A stretch of 64,000 bases of DNA, taken from NCBI RefSeq assembly GCF_001704415.2, contig NC_030817.1, forward strand, positions 57,211,550 through 57,275,549. Direction: 5' to 3'. The position numbers and the translations under genes were made by a program. The notes below the pieces were generated by a model. That model was not told where the DNA came from and searched no databases. It saw only the letters and a program-made list of their open reading frames with translations. The stretch's first letter is position 1. Every line of letters begins with the position of its first letter. Of the stretch, positions 21,354 to 36,567 are shown piece by piece. The DNA comes from Capra hircus (lineage: Eukaryota; Chordata; Mammalia; Artiodactyla; Bovidae).

Positions 21354-24300
21354 GTGAGCACGGGCAGTGGATGGGAAGGGGCGCGGGGACCCACCGAATT
21401 TCCACGCGCCGAATGCAGTGGGGACCCCGCACTCCGGGCTCCGGCGCCCGAGCGCGGCGGCCCAGGAGGTCGGGGGACACCCTGTCGAGGGTTTCTGGGC
21501 CGCTGGGGTTTGCTAGCCCTGCCGACGGCGGTCCCGGCTCTTGAGGGACTGACTGCATCGGGCAGAGTCCCCAAGTGTGTGGGAGCGTGGGAGGGTCCGG
21601 AGAGCAGCGGCGCTCCCAGGCCGCTTTGTGCTTCTGCGGGCGGAGGGTGGGCTGGGGGCGTCGCCGGGAGCGGGTCCGGCTGCGCCCTCGCGCCGGGTCT
21701 TATGCTCACCCGGCTGCCCGCCGGCGTCCGCCAGGTGTTCCGAGTGGAGGTACTGTGCCGCGGGCGCAGACACGTCGTGCAGAGGCGCTACAGCGAGTTC
21801 CACGCGCTCCACAAGCGGGTAAGGCTGCGCCCACCACCGACCACACACCCCGGCCCGGCTCCTGCCCGGCCCCCGGAGGTCTCTGCCACCCCCATTACCT
21901 CCCCAGGCCCAGGAGAGCTCAGGTCTTGGACACAGACGTCCCCGCGGGCTGCGGAAAGGGTGCAAAGTTGGGCAGGTCCCAGCCTGTGCTCTTCGTGCCC
22001 CTGGGCGGCCGGTCTGGCGTCCTGGCTCTTGGGGGCGGAGGGGGGGCAGTTGGGGGCGCCTCTCGCACTTGTCCCAACCGCCACTCACCACGCGGGTGTG
22101 TCTCAGGATAGAGCCTGAAGTTTGGGGGAGGTGGCGGCGGGGAGGACTGGGGAGGGCTCTTGGCTGGGATGAAGCGAGCTTGAGGGCTCCACCTGGATGC
22201 TGTGATCATCGCACCGTGGTACCCTCCTGGCAGATCAAGAAACTGTACAAAGTGCCGGACTTCCCCTCGAAACGCCTGCCCAACTGGAGGACCAGAGGGC
22301 TGGAGCAGCGGCGGCAGGGCTTGGAGGCCTATATCCAGGTTTGTGTGGGTCTCACTCTATTGCCCCTCAGTCCACAGGACCAAAGTGGGGACCCAAGCAG
22401 AGAGGTGTGGGGACATGGGGTGAGAGGGACCCATATTTATTGGCGATACTTTAAGCCTCAATTTTCTAAACAGTAAGGGGCTCCTCCTGATGGCTCAGTG
22501 GTAAGGAATCGACCTGCAACGCAGGAGATACAGGTTCGAACTCTGGGTTGGGAAGGTTCCCTCGAGAAAGGAATGGCAACTCACCCCAGCATTCTTGCCT
22601 GGAGAATGCCATGAGCAGAGGAGCCTAGCAGGCTACAGTCTATAGTGTCACAAAGTCAGACATGACCAAAGTGACTTGGCACTCACGCACAACGGGTCTA
22701 AACATCCCCCTCTGAACTGGTAGGTGATCCCAGTAAGATGCAGGCTTGTTCTCTTTCCCTCCAGAGTGACATTGTGCGCTGCCCTCATGATAAGGGTGGA
22801 GGCCCTTCCCCTCTCTCCTGCACAGTTATGCCCGATTAGGCCAGGCAGGCTTCATGGGCCAATCTGTCACCTGGGGCTAGTGCTCAGTAGGGCCCTAGCT
22901 TGGTTTAATGTTCTGCTCTGGGTGTCTTGAACTTCTTTATCGGAAGGGCCCCAGGTTTTCATTTTGTACCAGACTCTGCATATTACACGGCTCAATCTGA
23001 TTACAGGTTTCCTCTGTTCTCTTCTCCAGGGCATCCTATATTTGAACCAGGATGTGCCCAAGGAACTACTGGAATTCCTGAGTCTTCGGCACTGGCCCAC
23101 AGACCCCAAGGCTGGCAACTGGGGGTGAGCATCCATCCCTACAGGGGCTTGATATGGGAGGGGCCCCAGGGCTGGGGGGTGGGGGCTTTCTGCAGCCAGC
23201 AGGTGAGGAGGCCAAGCCCCTTTCCTTCTCATATCTACCAGGCTATAGCCTGGTCCTTCCTGTTTGAGATATGGCCTCCTTGGTCATTTTCTTGACCCAG
23301 TGGAGGGGCTGTTCTCTGGAGCACCTTCGTTACCCTAGCTGCCTCCGGAACTGAGTCTGTTACAAATAGAAGCAGCAGTCCCCTGGGAGGTGAAAGTCTG
23401 GGCTTCCGCATCTCCACCCTTGCCTCAGGCTCCCCCAGGCAGTTCACAGCCACTCTCTTCAGCTCCCTGGGGGAGTGCCTGCCTGGCAACAACGGGCAAG
23501 GCCGTCTCCATCTGCCCTGGGCTCCTGCTGCCCCCTCGTGGCCATGTGCTAGGGCCTCCTGCTTCCAGCCTGTCCCTCCTGATACCACTGCCCACTTTTC
23601 CCCGGCGGGTCCTTGGTGACATCAGTTCCTAGTCTCCATCCAACCCAAGACTTTTCTCTGCCTCCCCCTCCACTGTTCATGACCCCTTTTCTTCTTAGGT
23701 CGCAGCTGTATCACCGGCCTGTCGTCAGCTTCCCCATGGATCCTTACATTTGCATCCCATCCCCAGGTGAGATGGTTCCTCCTGACTTATAATCCTCATT
23801 TAGGGCCCAGGTAGCAGGGTGGGAGTGAGGGTGAACTTGGTGTCTCCCAGCTTTCAGGATCCCGGGCAGCATCTCCCTATTGCCCTCCTTTGGGGCCACA
23901 CCTCCCTGCTGCCCCTGTAGTCTTTGTATTCTCCAGGGACCTGCTGCTACTGCTAAGTCGCTTCAGTCGTGTCCGACTCTGAGTGACCCCGTAGACGGCG
24001 GCCCACCAGGCTCCCCCGTCCCTGGGATTCTCCAGACAAGAATACTGGAGTGGGTTGCCATTTCCTTCTCCAATGCGTGAAAGTGAAGTCGCTCAGTCGT
24101 GTCAGACTAGTAGCGACCCCATGGACTGCAGCCTTCCAGGCTCCTCTGTCCATGGGATTTTCCAGGCAAGAGTACTGGAGTGGGGTGCCATTGCCTTCTC
24201 GGGAGAAGGCACAGTGAAATGAGCTCAGCCCCCTGCTCTCCATTCCTCACCAGCCTGGCTTTACCATAGATGTGAACAGAGTGAACTGGAAATGCCAAGG

Positions 24301-24624
24301 CCTCATTTGGGGTGGCCAACTGCTACCTGCTGCCTTGGCATGGGCTCCTCCTGTTCCCGGGAGTGGGGGGAGGGGTGGTGGCGGTGATGTGGGGAGGTGC
24401 CGTCCAGTTCCCCCCGCAGCAACTCAGGGAGCTGCAGACCACCCCACACCTTCTCTTGCCTGGCGGCCCCTACCCCTTCCTCCTGTTTTCCTTCTGTCCT
24501 AGAGCCTCTGCCCAATGTGGTGGTGCACGGCGTGCTCCAGGGCCTCTATGGCTTCAATGCCAGCACAGCCGAAGCCCAGCCGGAGGCCGCCCGTCACCCT
24601 GCTCCAACGCCACCGACGCCCTGA
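21279..24624 (+). CDS. SNX22: Sorting nexin-22, complete (PX-domain protein)
   Basis: Exons 21279-21353, 21735-21818, 22234-22338, 23030-23124, 23699-23766 and 24503-24624 join in frame to 182 residues from MLEVHIPSVG to PTPPTP. Including the candidate exon 23463-23495 gives 193 residues, which is the human length I recall. Known family role: a small PX-only sorting nexin that binds PtdIns3P on endosomes. The PX hallmarks are visible: RRYSEF in exon 2 (the phosphate-contacting Arg), the Pro loop VPDFPSKRLP and the basic RRQGLEAYI in exon 3. The proline-rich C-terminus carries no other domain. The start is the first ATG after the CpG-island promoter and fits the family N-terminus. Divergence from human is greater than in the neighbouring genes, mainly in the C-terminal third. 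The gene runs tail to tail with PPIB. Confidence 0.95.
21735..21818 (+). CDS. SNX22: SNX22 exon 2, PX core
   Basis: An 84-nt phase-0 exon (28 codons), acceptor cgccag, donor gtaagg. It carries VFRVEVLCRG and the RRYSEFHALHKR motif that contacts the phosphoinositide. Confidence 0.96.
22234..22338 (+). CDS. SNX22: SNX22 exon 3, PX proline loop
   Basis: A 105-nt phase-0 exon (35 codons), acceptor cctggcag, donor gtttgt. It carries IKKLYKVPDF, the Pro-containing loop and RRQGLEAYIQ. Confidence 0.97.
22473..22696 (+). repeat. Bov-tA SINE in SNX22 intron 3
   Basis: The head GGGGCTCCTCCTGATGGCTC, the middle CACCCCAGCATTCTTGCCTG and the tail GTCAGACATGACCAAAGTG follow Bov-tA order. The 8-bp direct repeat TCTAAACA (22465-22472, 22697-22704) is the likely target-site duplication. 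Confidence 0.9.
23030..23124 (+). CDS. SNX22: SNX22 exon 4, end of PX domain
   Basis: A 95-nt exon (31 codons plus two bases), acceptor cttctccag, donor gtgagc. It runs from GILYLNQDVP to DPKAGNW plus GG of a split Gly codon. Confidence 0.94.
23463..23495 (+). CDS. SNX22: SNX22 candidate 33-nt exon with GC donor
   Basis: After the acceptor cactctcttcag come 33 nt that, in the phase left by exon 4, read G-SLGECLPGNN-G. I recall TLREFLPGDSS at exactly this place in human SNX22. The next bases are gcaagg, a GC donor instead of GT. Exon length is a multiple of three and the phase fits both neighbours, so the exon may be skipped without a frameshift. Including it brings the protein to 193 residues. 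Confidence 0.68.
23699..23766 (+). CDS. SNX22: SNX22 exon 5
   Basis: A 68-nt exon, acceptor cttcttag, donor gtgaga. It completes the split Gly and reads SQLYHRPVVS to CIPSP plus one base. This matches SQQHQRPVLSF of the human protein as remembered. Confidence 0.93.
23942..24206 (-). repeat. Bov-A2 SINE in SNX22 intron 5
   Basis: Two Bov-A monomers in reverse orientation: TCGTGTCCGACTCTGAGTG near the start and CGTGTCAGACTAGTAGCGAC in the second half, separated by GCGTGAAAGTGAAGTC. Confidence 0.9.
24503..24624 (+). CDS. SNX22: SNX22 terminal exon (coding part)
   Basis: Acceptor tgtcctag. It reads EPLPNVVVHG, VLQGLYGFNA and ends TPPTP with TGA at 24622-24624. The 3' UTR follows; no AATAAA or ATTAAA is seen on the plus strand before the PPIB 3' end. 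Confidence 0.94.
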
Positions 24625-24872
24625 CCAGCGCAGCTTTTAGGCCACCTGCCAGAACAATCATGTGCCTCAGTCCTCAAGCTGGGTCACCCTTGGCCTGGAC
24701 CCAGGACTCACCAATCTCCACCCCTCTGGGCTCAGAACTCAGCTGCACTGGTATCTGAGGTAGCGGAATACTAGAACTTAGGGGCTAGAGCAGGGACAAG
24801 AGAGAGTAGGGAATCAAAGGAGAATTCCTTTATAACTTTCATAGCCCACCAATCTGCCTGCACTGCACTGCA

Positions 24873-25016
24873 GGACACTCAGGTTCGGGAAGATCCCCTA
24901 GAAAAGGGAATGGCAACCCACTCTAGTATTGCCTAGAGGACCCCATGGACAGAGGAGCCGAGTGGCCTACAGTCCATGCGGTTGCAAAGAGTCAGACACT
25001 GAGCGACCAGCACTTT
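24873..25016 (+). repeat. Truncated Bov-tA SINE between SNX22 and PPIB
   Basis: GGGAAGATCCCCTAGAAAAG, ATGGCAACCCACTCTAGTAT and CAAAGAGTCAGACACTGAGC follow the Bov-tA order; the tRNA-like head is missing. Confidence 0.85.
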
Positions 25017-25284
25017 CATGAAAAGGTGCAGGTGCATGCCCTCCCCTCCCCCTACACTAGGAGGAGGGGAGGGCGTGCAAAGGTTGAGGCTCAGCAGCTG
25101 GCGAAGTTTAGAAGCAAGTGGCAGAAGCTCCGCCTTGAGGTTTTGTGCACAACACCTGGGGAAGGGTGCAGGCGCCCGAGGAGGGGACTGGCACCACTGC
25201 CACAGGGGCCCCAGTCCAGCTGGCGCTAGACTTGGAAGGAGTTGCTGAAGGGCCCAGAACCCAGCGCATACACAGATTACTAAA

Positions 25285-25488
25285 AAAACACCATTTTTTT
25301 AATTGGTCAGTGTTGGTAGGAGTTTGTTACAAAACTGGGCCCGTGGAATGGGAGGGGAGGGGCCCGCCCCGTAAGATGCCAGCCCTGGGGCCGGCGCAGC
25401 ACGGAGCCCTGTGGCGGGCTATCTTCACCCCTGGGAGGGCGACAGGGCCACACAGACAGTTGCTCAGAGGGAAGAGGCCCCTGGGGCC
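25285..25488 (-). other. PPIB: PPIB 3' untranslated region
   Basis: About 200 nt of G+C-rich 3' UTR ending just after the ATTAAA signal. The cleavage point is inferred. Confidence 0.75.
25298..25303 (-). terminator. PPIB: PPIB polyadenylation signal ATTAAA
   Basis: The plus strand reads TTTAAT, so the minus strand carries ATTAAA, the commonest variant signal, 186 nt after the PPIB stop. It is followed on the minus strand by an A-run. Confidence 0.75.
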
Positions 25489-31170
<5,682 letters not shown>

Positions 31171-31525
31171 CCACCGGGAGAAGCTAGCGCGGCTCGGGCG
31201 CCGAGGCCGGAAGAGGGTGGGGATGCGGCGACGTGTGACCCAGCGCCTCCACCGAGGGCATCCGGGGGGGCCCCGGGGCTCCTGCACCACTCCGAGAGGG
31301 AGGCGGGCCCCATTTCCCCCCCCTCTAATTGGGCGCCGGATGGTAGGTCTCGACGCGGGGCGGAGCCCGGCTCGCCGACTGGGGCGGGCGGAGACGCCGG
31401 CTCGTGGGTGGCTGCCACGTTACTGCAGCCTCATTGGCTCCGCATCTCGCTGATACCTATCAATGGGAAGAGCTCAGCGGAAGGCGGCACCGCCTCCAAA
31501 AGCCCAGGGATTGGGCTACTGAAGA

Positions 31526-31546
31526 GACTACAAGCCCCAGCAGACA
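31526..31546 (+). promoter_or_regulatory. ZNF143/THAP11-like site upstream of PPIB
   Basis: ACTACAAGCCCCAGCAG closely resembles the ZNF143/THAP11 core ACTACAATTCCCAGCATGC and lies about 360 nt before the PPIB ATG. It is a motif match only. Confidence 0.45.
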
Positions 31547-31729
31547 GAGCCAGTGGCCTGCCCCGCCTTTATGGGAGTGGAAGTCGTTTGGCAGTTGGTG
31601 ACCAATGCTTTAGGTTAGGAAGTCTGTGGATGGGGCCAGACGACACTTGTCCGTGTGGGCCAAAGACTACTCACCACCGAATTGGGTTTGAGTGTGATAA
31701 CCTTCAAAAACTCAGGGTACTCACCGTGT

Positions 31730-31890
31730 AACCTTCCCAGGTGGCTGAGATGGTAAAGAACCTGCAGTGCAGGAGACCTGGCCTCCATCCCTGGGTCGGG
31801 AGAATCCCCTGGAGAATGGAATGGCAGCCACTCCAGTATTCTTGCCTGGGGAAATCCCATGGACAGAGGATCCTGGCCCGCTGTTGCACA
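31730..31890 (+). repeat. Bov-tA SINE (5' part)
   Basis: It reads CCTTCCCAGGTGGCTGAGAT, CCACTCCAGTATTCTTGCC and CCCATGGACAGAGGATCC; the BovB-like tail is missing or replaced. Confidence 0.85.
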
Positions 31891-32071
31891 CTGAGAAAAA
31901 CTGTTTACCAAGCTAGTTTTCAAAGCAGCCTTTCACCAAAAGAGGAACTAATGCTAAAATAGCCTTCTTCCACCAGCGACCCCCCCCCCCACCCCCGACT
32001 TTTGGGGAAAAAACAAGCTTGATGGATACCGTGCTCTCAGTATGAAGTTTTTTCTTTCATGATGATTTTTT

Positions 32072-32556
32072 TTTTTTTTTTTTTTGACTGTGCTGGGTCT
32101 CCAGTGCTGCCCAGGCTTTTCTCTAGTTGTGGTTAGCGGGAGCTACTCTTACGGTGAGTGGGCTTCTCATTCTGGTAGCTTCTCTTGTTGCGTTAAAGGG
32201 GCTCTAGGGCGTGCAGGCTTCAGTAGTTGAGGGTCCCATGCTTTAGAGCACAGGCTCCGTAGTTGTGGCACATGGGCTTAGTTGCTTCTCACATTTTCCC
32301 TGACCATTGGCGGGCTTCCCCTGTGGCTCAGCTGGTAAAAGAATCTGCCTGCAATGCGGGAGACCTGGGTTCAATCCTTGGCTTGGGAAGATCCCCGGAG
32401 AGGTGAAAGGCTATCCATGCCAATATTCTGCCCTGGGGACTTCCACGGGCTGTATAGTCCATGGGGTCCCAAAGAGTTGGACATGACTGAGCGACTTTCG
32501 CTTTCACTCCTGCATTGGCAGGCGGATTCTTTACCACTGAGCCTCCAGGGAAGCCC
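32072..32556 (-). repeat. CHR-type SINE interrupted by a Bov-tA
   Basis: The reverse CHR body (T-run, GACTGTGCTGGGTCTCCAGT, CTTCTCTTGTTGCG) runs to 32311. The CHR end (GGCAGGCGGATTCTTTACCA through CCAGGGAAGCCC) resumes after the Bov-tA at 32312-32512. Both halves are needed for a full element. Confidence 0.85.
32312..32512 (+). repeat. Bov-tA SINE nested in a CHR SINE
   Basis: The head GGGCTTCCCCTGTGGCTCAG and the tail GTTGGACATGACTGAGCGAC follow Bov-tA order. It is flanked by CATTGGC (32305-32311 and 32513-32519), the likely target-site duplication. Confidence 0.9.
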
Positions 32557-33080
32557 TCTAATGATCATCTTACAGGTGTTTTTCATTAGTGAAGGAAGAC
32601 CATTTAAGTAGTATTGAGTGGTAATAAAAAAAAAAAACCTGGAACCAGACAATCTTGGCCACATTGGTGGTTGTGCTGTATATGCACTGGTGATTTTAGA
32701 TTGTTACATAGTTACATCATAGTTACACCTTCTGTCTGTACTGATGTTCATTAGCAGAGCAGAATTACAAAGCTGCCATTTCCTAGTTGTTTCAGAGCAG
32801 ATCTTAACTTCCTGGTATTCTAGCACTGAAGAACCACAGGGATACAGCAAACTAGTAAGTGATGAATGTCCAAATTCTTCCAGAAATGTTTATCTTTAAA
32901 GTGATGCACTGGCTAGGGCAATGTTCAACCCAAGAGAATGATGCAAGAATGTGAAAATATCAGGCATTATTTTCATTCCTGGAGCCTTCAATCATATTGA
33001 AGTTAGTCCTAGCTGGATACTTGGTTACAAATGAACCAGGAGAGGTTAAAACCAAACCAACCAACCAAAACAAGCAAAAT
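32557..33080. other. PPIB-CSNK1G1 intergenic gap
   Basis: About 500 bp of AT-rich unique-looking sequence between the SINE nest and the CSNK1G1 3' end. Nothing is recognised. Confidence 0.5.
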
Positions 33081-33101
33081 TAGCCAAGAAAGGTAAGACA
33101 T

Positions 33102-33107
33102 TTTATT
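33102..33107 (-). terminator. CSNK1G1: CSNK1G1 distal polyadenylation signal AATAAA
   Basis: The plus strand reads TTTATT within ACATTTTATTTTACA; the minus strand gives AATAAA. It is the last canonical signal before the gap to PPIB. Confidence 0.6.
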
Positions 33108-36100
33108 TTACATACAAAAAGGGTGCAAATTGAGTCCTTTCCTCCCCAGAGTGGAGAAGAGGTATACTTAAAGATCACATTTGTGTTTTCCATGGTGCCC
33201 TAGGAAATGGGCTGCTCTGAGATAATATCAAGGCCCATTTCCATTGACTTCAAAGAAGGCTACTTCCTCCGCAGAGGAGTTTTTACTAAATGGTGTACAA
33301 ATCTCTCTCCTGGAGGAACCATTTCAAATACACCTGAAATTGACATTCATGTTTAAAAATACTACAAGTTTCATTTTCACAGCTGAGCTTTGCAGACCAG
33401 TGCCAGGGTTTATGAAACAATATTATGTATCTAAAATAAAAGGTTAAAAAAAAAGGCATTTAACAATAATCACATCCACACATCAATTAAAACTGATTTC
33501 CACAGCTGATTTATACATTATCTAGTCTTAAAAAAAAACTGCAATCAACATCCCAACATCTTTTTAAAAGTACAATGGGCAAAGATGTAAGAAACAGACA
33601 AAATAATAATACAATAAATTAGAGCATGTATACATCCAATGGGAATTGAATCAACATTATTTTCCATGGTGGGGGTGGGGGAAGCTTATAATATTTTTGG
33701 TTTCATCTTTTTTTTTCTGTTTATTCTTCTACTTGATAAATGGGGCTACACTAGAAACTCACTTGTTTCTTGTTTACTTCTGAAAATATTCAGGAACACA
33801 TGGTCCAGCAGCCTGGGCTTTTTTTTTAAGGTGGGCTGTCTTCATGGAAATGAAATGGACACAGATGAGCGCTGGCATGTGCACACACACACACAGAGGC
33901 ATACAAATGCAACCGCACACACCCATCTGTATAGTCCTCCCCTTCCCCCACCCCTCCCCACCAAGAAATGGCTCATCTTCCTGAGACATTCCTAACAGAT
34001 TGATAAGCCTCTTAGAAAAGCTTTCCATGTAAGGGCTGGCCTGGGATTTGGTCTGGAGCTCATGAAGGGGAACACTGAAAATGTCTCACCTGCTCTGAAA
34101 GGGGATTTGCGGGAACGGGGCAGTCAGGACAGCTGTCCTCTTGTGTGTTACCGGGACGACTGCATGACATCCCCACTTCTTACCATGGACGAAGGTGGTG
34201 ATGGCACTGGGAAGATGATCATGAGTACAAGAAAAACAGCAAAATAAATTCCGTCCACAGAACTGAGGTTTTTATAACATGGAGTTTGGTAACCAAACTA
34301 GAAATACATGGAGTACACGTTCACTTTCTTCCTTTGTAATACAAGCTGAGCTACAAATACACACTGGAGTGGACTTCTTGGTTGCTTTTTTAAGGAAATA
34401 TGTCAACTACTACTGTCGACACCCAGGGAACCTACTTACTATTTTGAATACAATGGAGAAACCTTTTGCACTCAGTCACCTGCAAAAGGAATTAGGAAAA
34501 ACAGATTTTTAAGACTGCTTAATTGATCAAAGATTTCCAAGATTCCTTACCTGTGGCTAAAACACTGCTTAAGATGCTGCCAACCCTCAAAAGGGCCATG
34601 GTTTCCTTATTCATAAACAAAATCACTCCCTTTCCCCACCAAAAGAAATACAACCCACAGGCATCCCATTTTGATTCCTAGCAAACCATAAGGAGGAAGA
34701 CTGGGAGGCAGGACCTTCCTGGAGCCCTGAAGTTGGCAAAAGCAAGAACCCCAGAGAAAAGTGCCTGTTGCTCACATCAATCCAGATGGGGTGCCGAGTC
34801 ATCCTGGCCCCCTAAAGGTTTCTGGAATTCATCTGCCCACCTTGGATCAATGGTGGGGATGGTGGCAGTGGCCTAGCAAAGGCAATGCTGGCTGTATGGC
34901 ACAGCAAGCTCCTGATCTGAGAAATTCTAGCCCTAACATGGCTCTGACACTGGAGACAACACTGGCAGAGCAGTTCAGAGAATGAAATCTGGTGTCAATG
35001 TGGGAACAGAAGAGGCGACTGGGACACAAGAGGCATATAGACATGCATTAAATGAAGATCAGTTTCCTTAGAGGAGATTCTTTCTAGGCTGCCATGAAAG
35101 CACTCATTTTTGAAAACTGCAGGCCATGCGGCTCACTGGAAGAGAGACAGGTTGTCTTTTGCATAAAAAAGGTTAAGGCTATGATCTTTAGTAACCACTC
35201 TGACATAATGTCACCCTCACTTATTTCTGACAACAGAAGTGGTTACTAACACTGAGAACCAACACTGAATATGTACTCCCAACGTACATTTCCAGTGAAC
35301 TAAGTTGGAAGGTACTTTCGAGGCGATGGACACCTCTTCTGGCTAATGGCAGGGGCTATTTCTATGAACTTGGAGTTCACTGAGAATGAACAGGCAATCA
35401 ACCCTTCTCCTGGAGAACTCAGAATCCTGCTATCTGCTGTTACCCCTGCATTCCAAAGTACAGTGGGGCTTTAACTGAAGGCCAACCTAGTCACCTTTGT
35501 ACCTTCCCAGACCCTGTTTCCTCCTGGACAGGCCCCAAATGGCAGTTATGAGAGCACGCTGCTGCTGGCACACGCTCCATCCCTGCAGAGCCATCTGGAG
35601 CGAGATCTCTGAGGAATGCCAAGGGATGAACAGCAAGTGGTTGACCCTTACGTGCTTAGACTGTACAGACACGGTCACGCTCTAGTCACAAGGGAGGACC
35701 GTTTACATCTTGGCGGATTCCTGGCCTGCTTGCCTCAATCTGTTCAGGATGCAATCTGAAGGACAGCAGGGCTTGGGAGAATCCCAGCTGTTGTTAGTGC
35801 TTAACGCTAACTCAGCAACAACTGCATCAGTCCTGAAGACGACCCCTAGGTATCATGGCTGTCAAGTGGGGGAACTGCACGGACTATGGAGCAAGTGGAT
35901 TTGGGTGGGCAGTAAGTGCAGGGAGTGCCCATGCCAGAGGACCTGGCCAAGAAATGGACATAAGCAACGACAGCAACAGGGCTGAGGCGGCAGCCCTGAT
36001 GGGATGTGCTGATGGGGAGGGAACTGATGGCCAAATTACTCCTTATGTACTCTTTTTAAAAGATCACAATAGAATCTCTCAGGAGTCTGGAACCACCCTG

Positions 36101-36294
36101 GAGTGCCAATGGCCCTGGGAGGATCACCATTACTTGGCATGCCAGAAAAATTTGGGTGTTTCACTTTTGTTATGAAAAATCAAATATCTGATAAGAGGTT
36201 TGTGGGAGGCTGAGGGTGAGAATAGTGCATTAGGAAGAACCCCCCACAACCGCTCAGGCTCAGTCCCCCAAGAGCCAGCCTTTAAAACAAACTT

Positions 36295-36567
36295 GCTGCT
36301 GCTGCTAAGTCACTTCAGTCGTGTCCGACTCTGTGTGACCCCATAGACAGCAGCCCACCAGGCTCCCCCGTCCCTGGGATTCTCCAGGCAAGAACACCAG
36401 AGTGGGTTGCCATTTCCTTCTCCAATGCATGAAAGTGAAAAGTGAAAGTGAAGTCACTCAGTCGTGTCCGACTCTTGGTGACCCCATGGACTGCAGCCTA
36501 CCAGGCTCCTCCATCCATGGGATTTTCCAGGCAAGAGCACTGGAGTGGGGTGCCATTGCCTTCTCCA
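36295..36567 (-). repeat. Bov-A2 SINE in the CSNK1G1 3' UTR
   Basis: A full two-monomer Bov-A2 in reverse orientation (GCTGCTGCTGCTAAGTCACT at the left, both TCGTGTCCGACTCT tails). A perfect 12-bp direct repeat TAAAACAAACTT (36283-36294 and 36568-36579) flanks it. Relative to CSNK1G1 the SINE is in sense. Confidence 0.95.

Larger units (their letters stand above)
21080..22080 (+). promoter_or_regulatory. SNX22: SNX22 CpG-island promoter
   Basis: A dense CpG block of about 1 kb spans the 5' flank, exon 1, intron 1 and exon 2. GC boxes GGGGCGGGGC (21189-21198) and GGAGGCGGGGCC (21211-21222) lie 60-90 nt before the ATG. No TATA box is seen, so dispersed Sp1-type initiation is likely. The start site itself cannot be fixed from sequence. 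Confidence 0.75.

Noticed and set aside
21279..22118. 279-codon open frame starting at the SNX22 ATG
   Set aside because: It reads through the SNX22 intron 1 donor; after residue 25 it is GC-rich intron, and the spliced exons match the family.
31400..31480. Canonical ER-stress element CCAAT-N9-CCACG before PPIB
   Set aside because: The CCAAT is present, but at N9 the bases are GTAAC, and the nearby ACGTGG is at the wrong spacing and orientation; only a UPR-like variant remains.
31981..31997. C-tract (about 12 C, A, 5 C)
   Set aside because: A simple low-complexity run with no supporting context.
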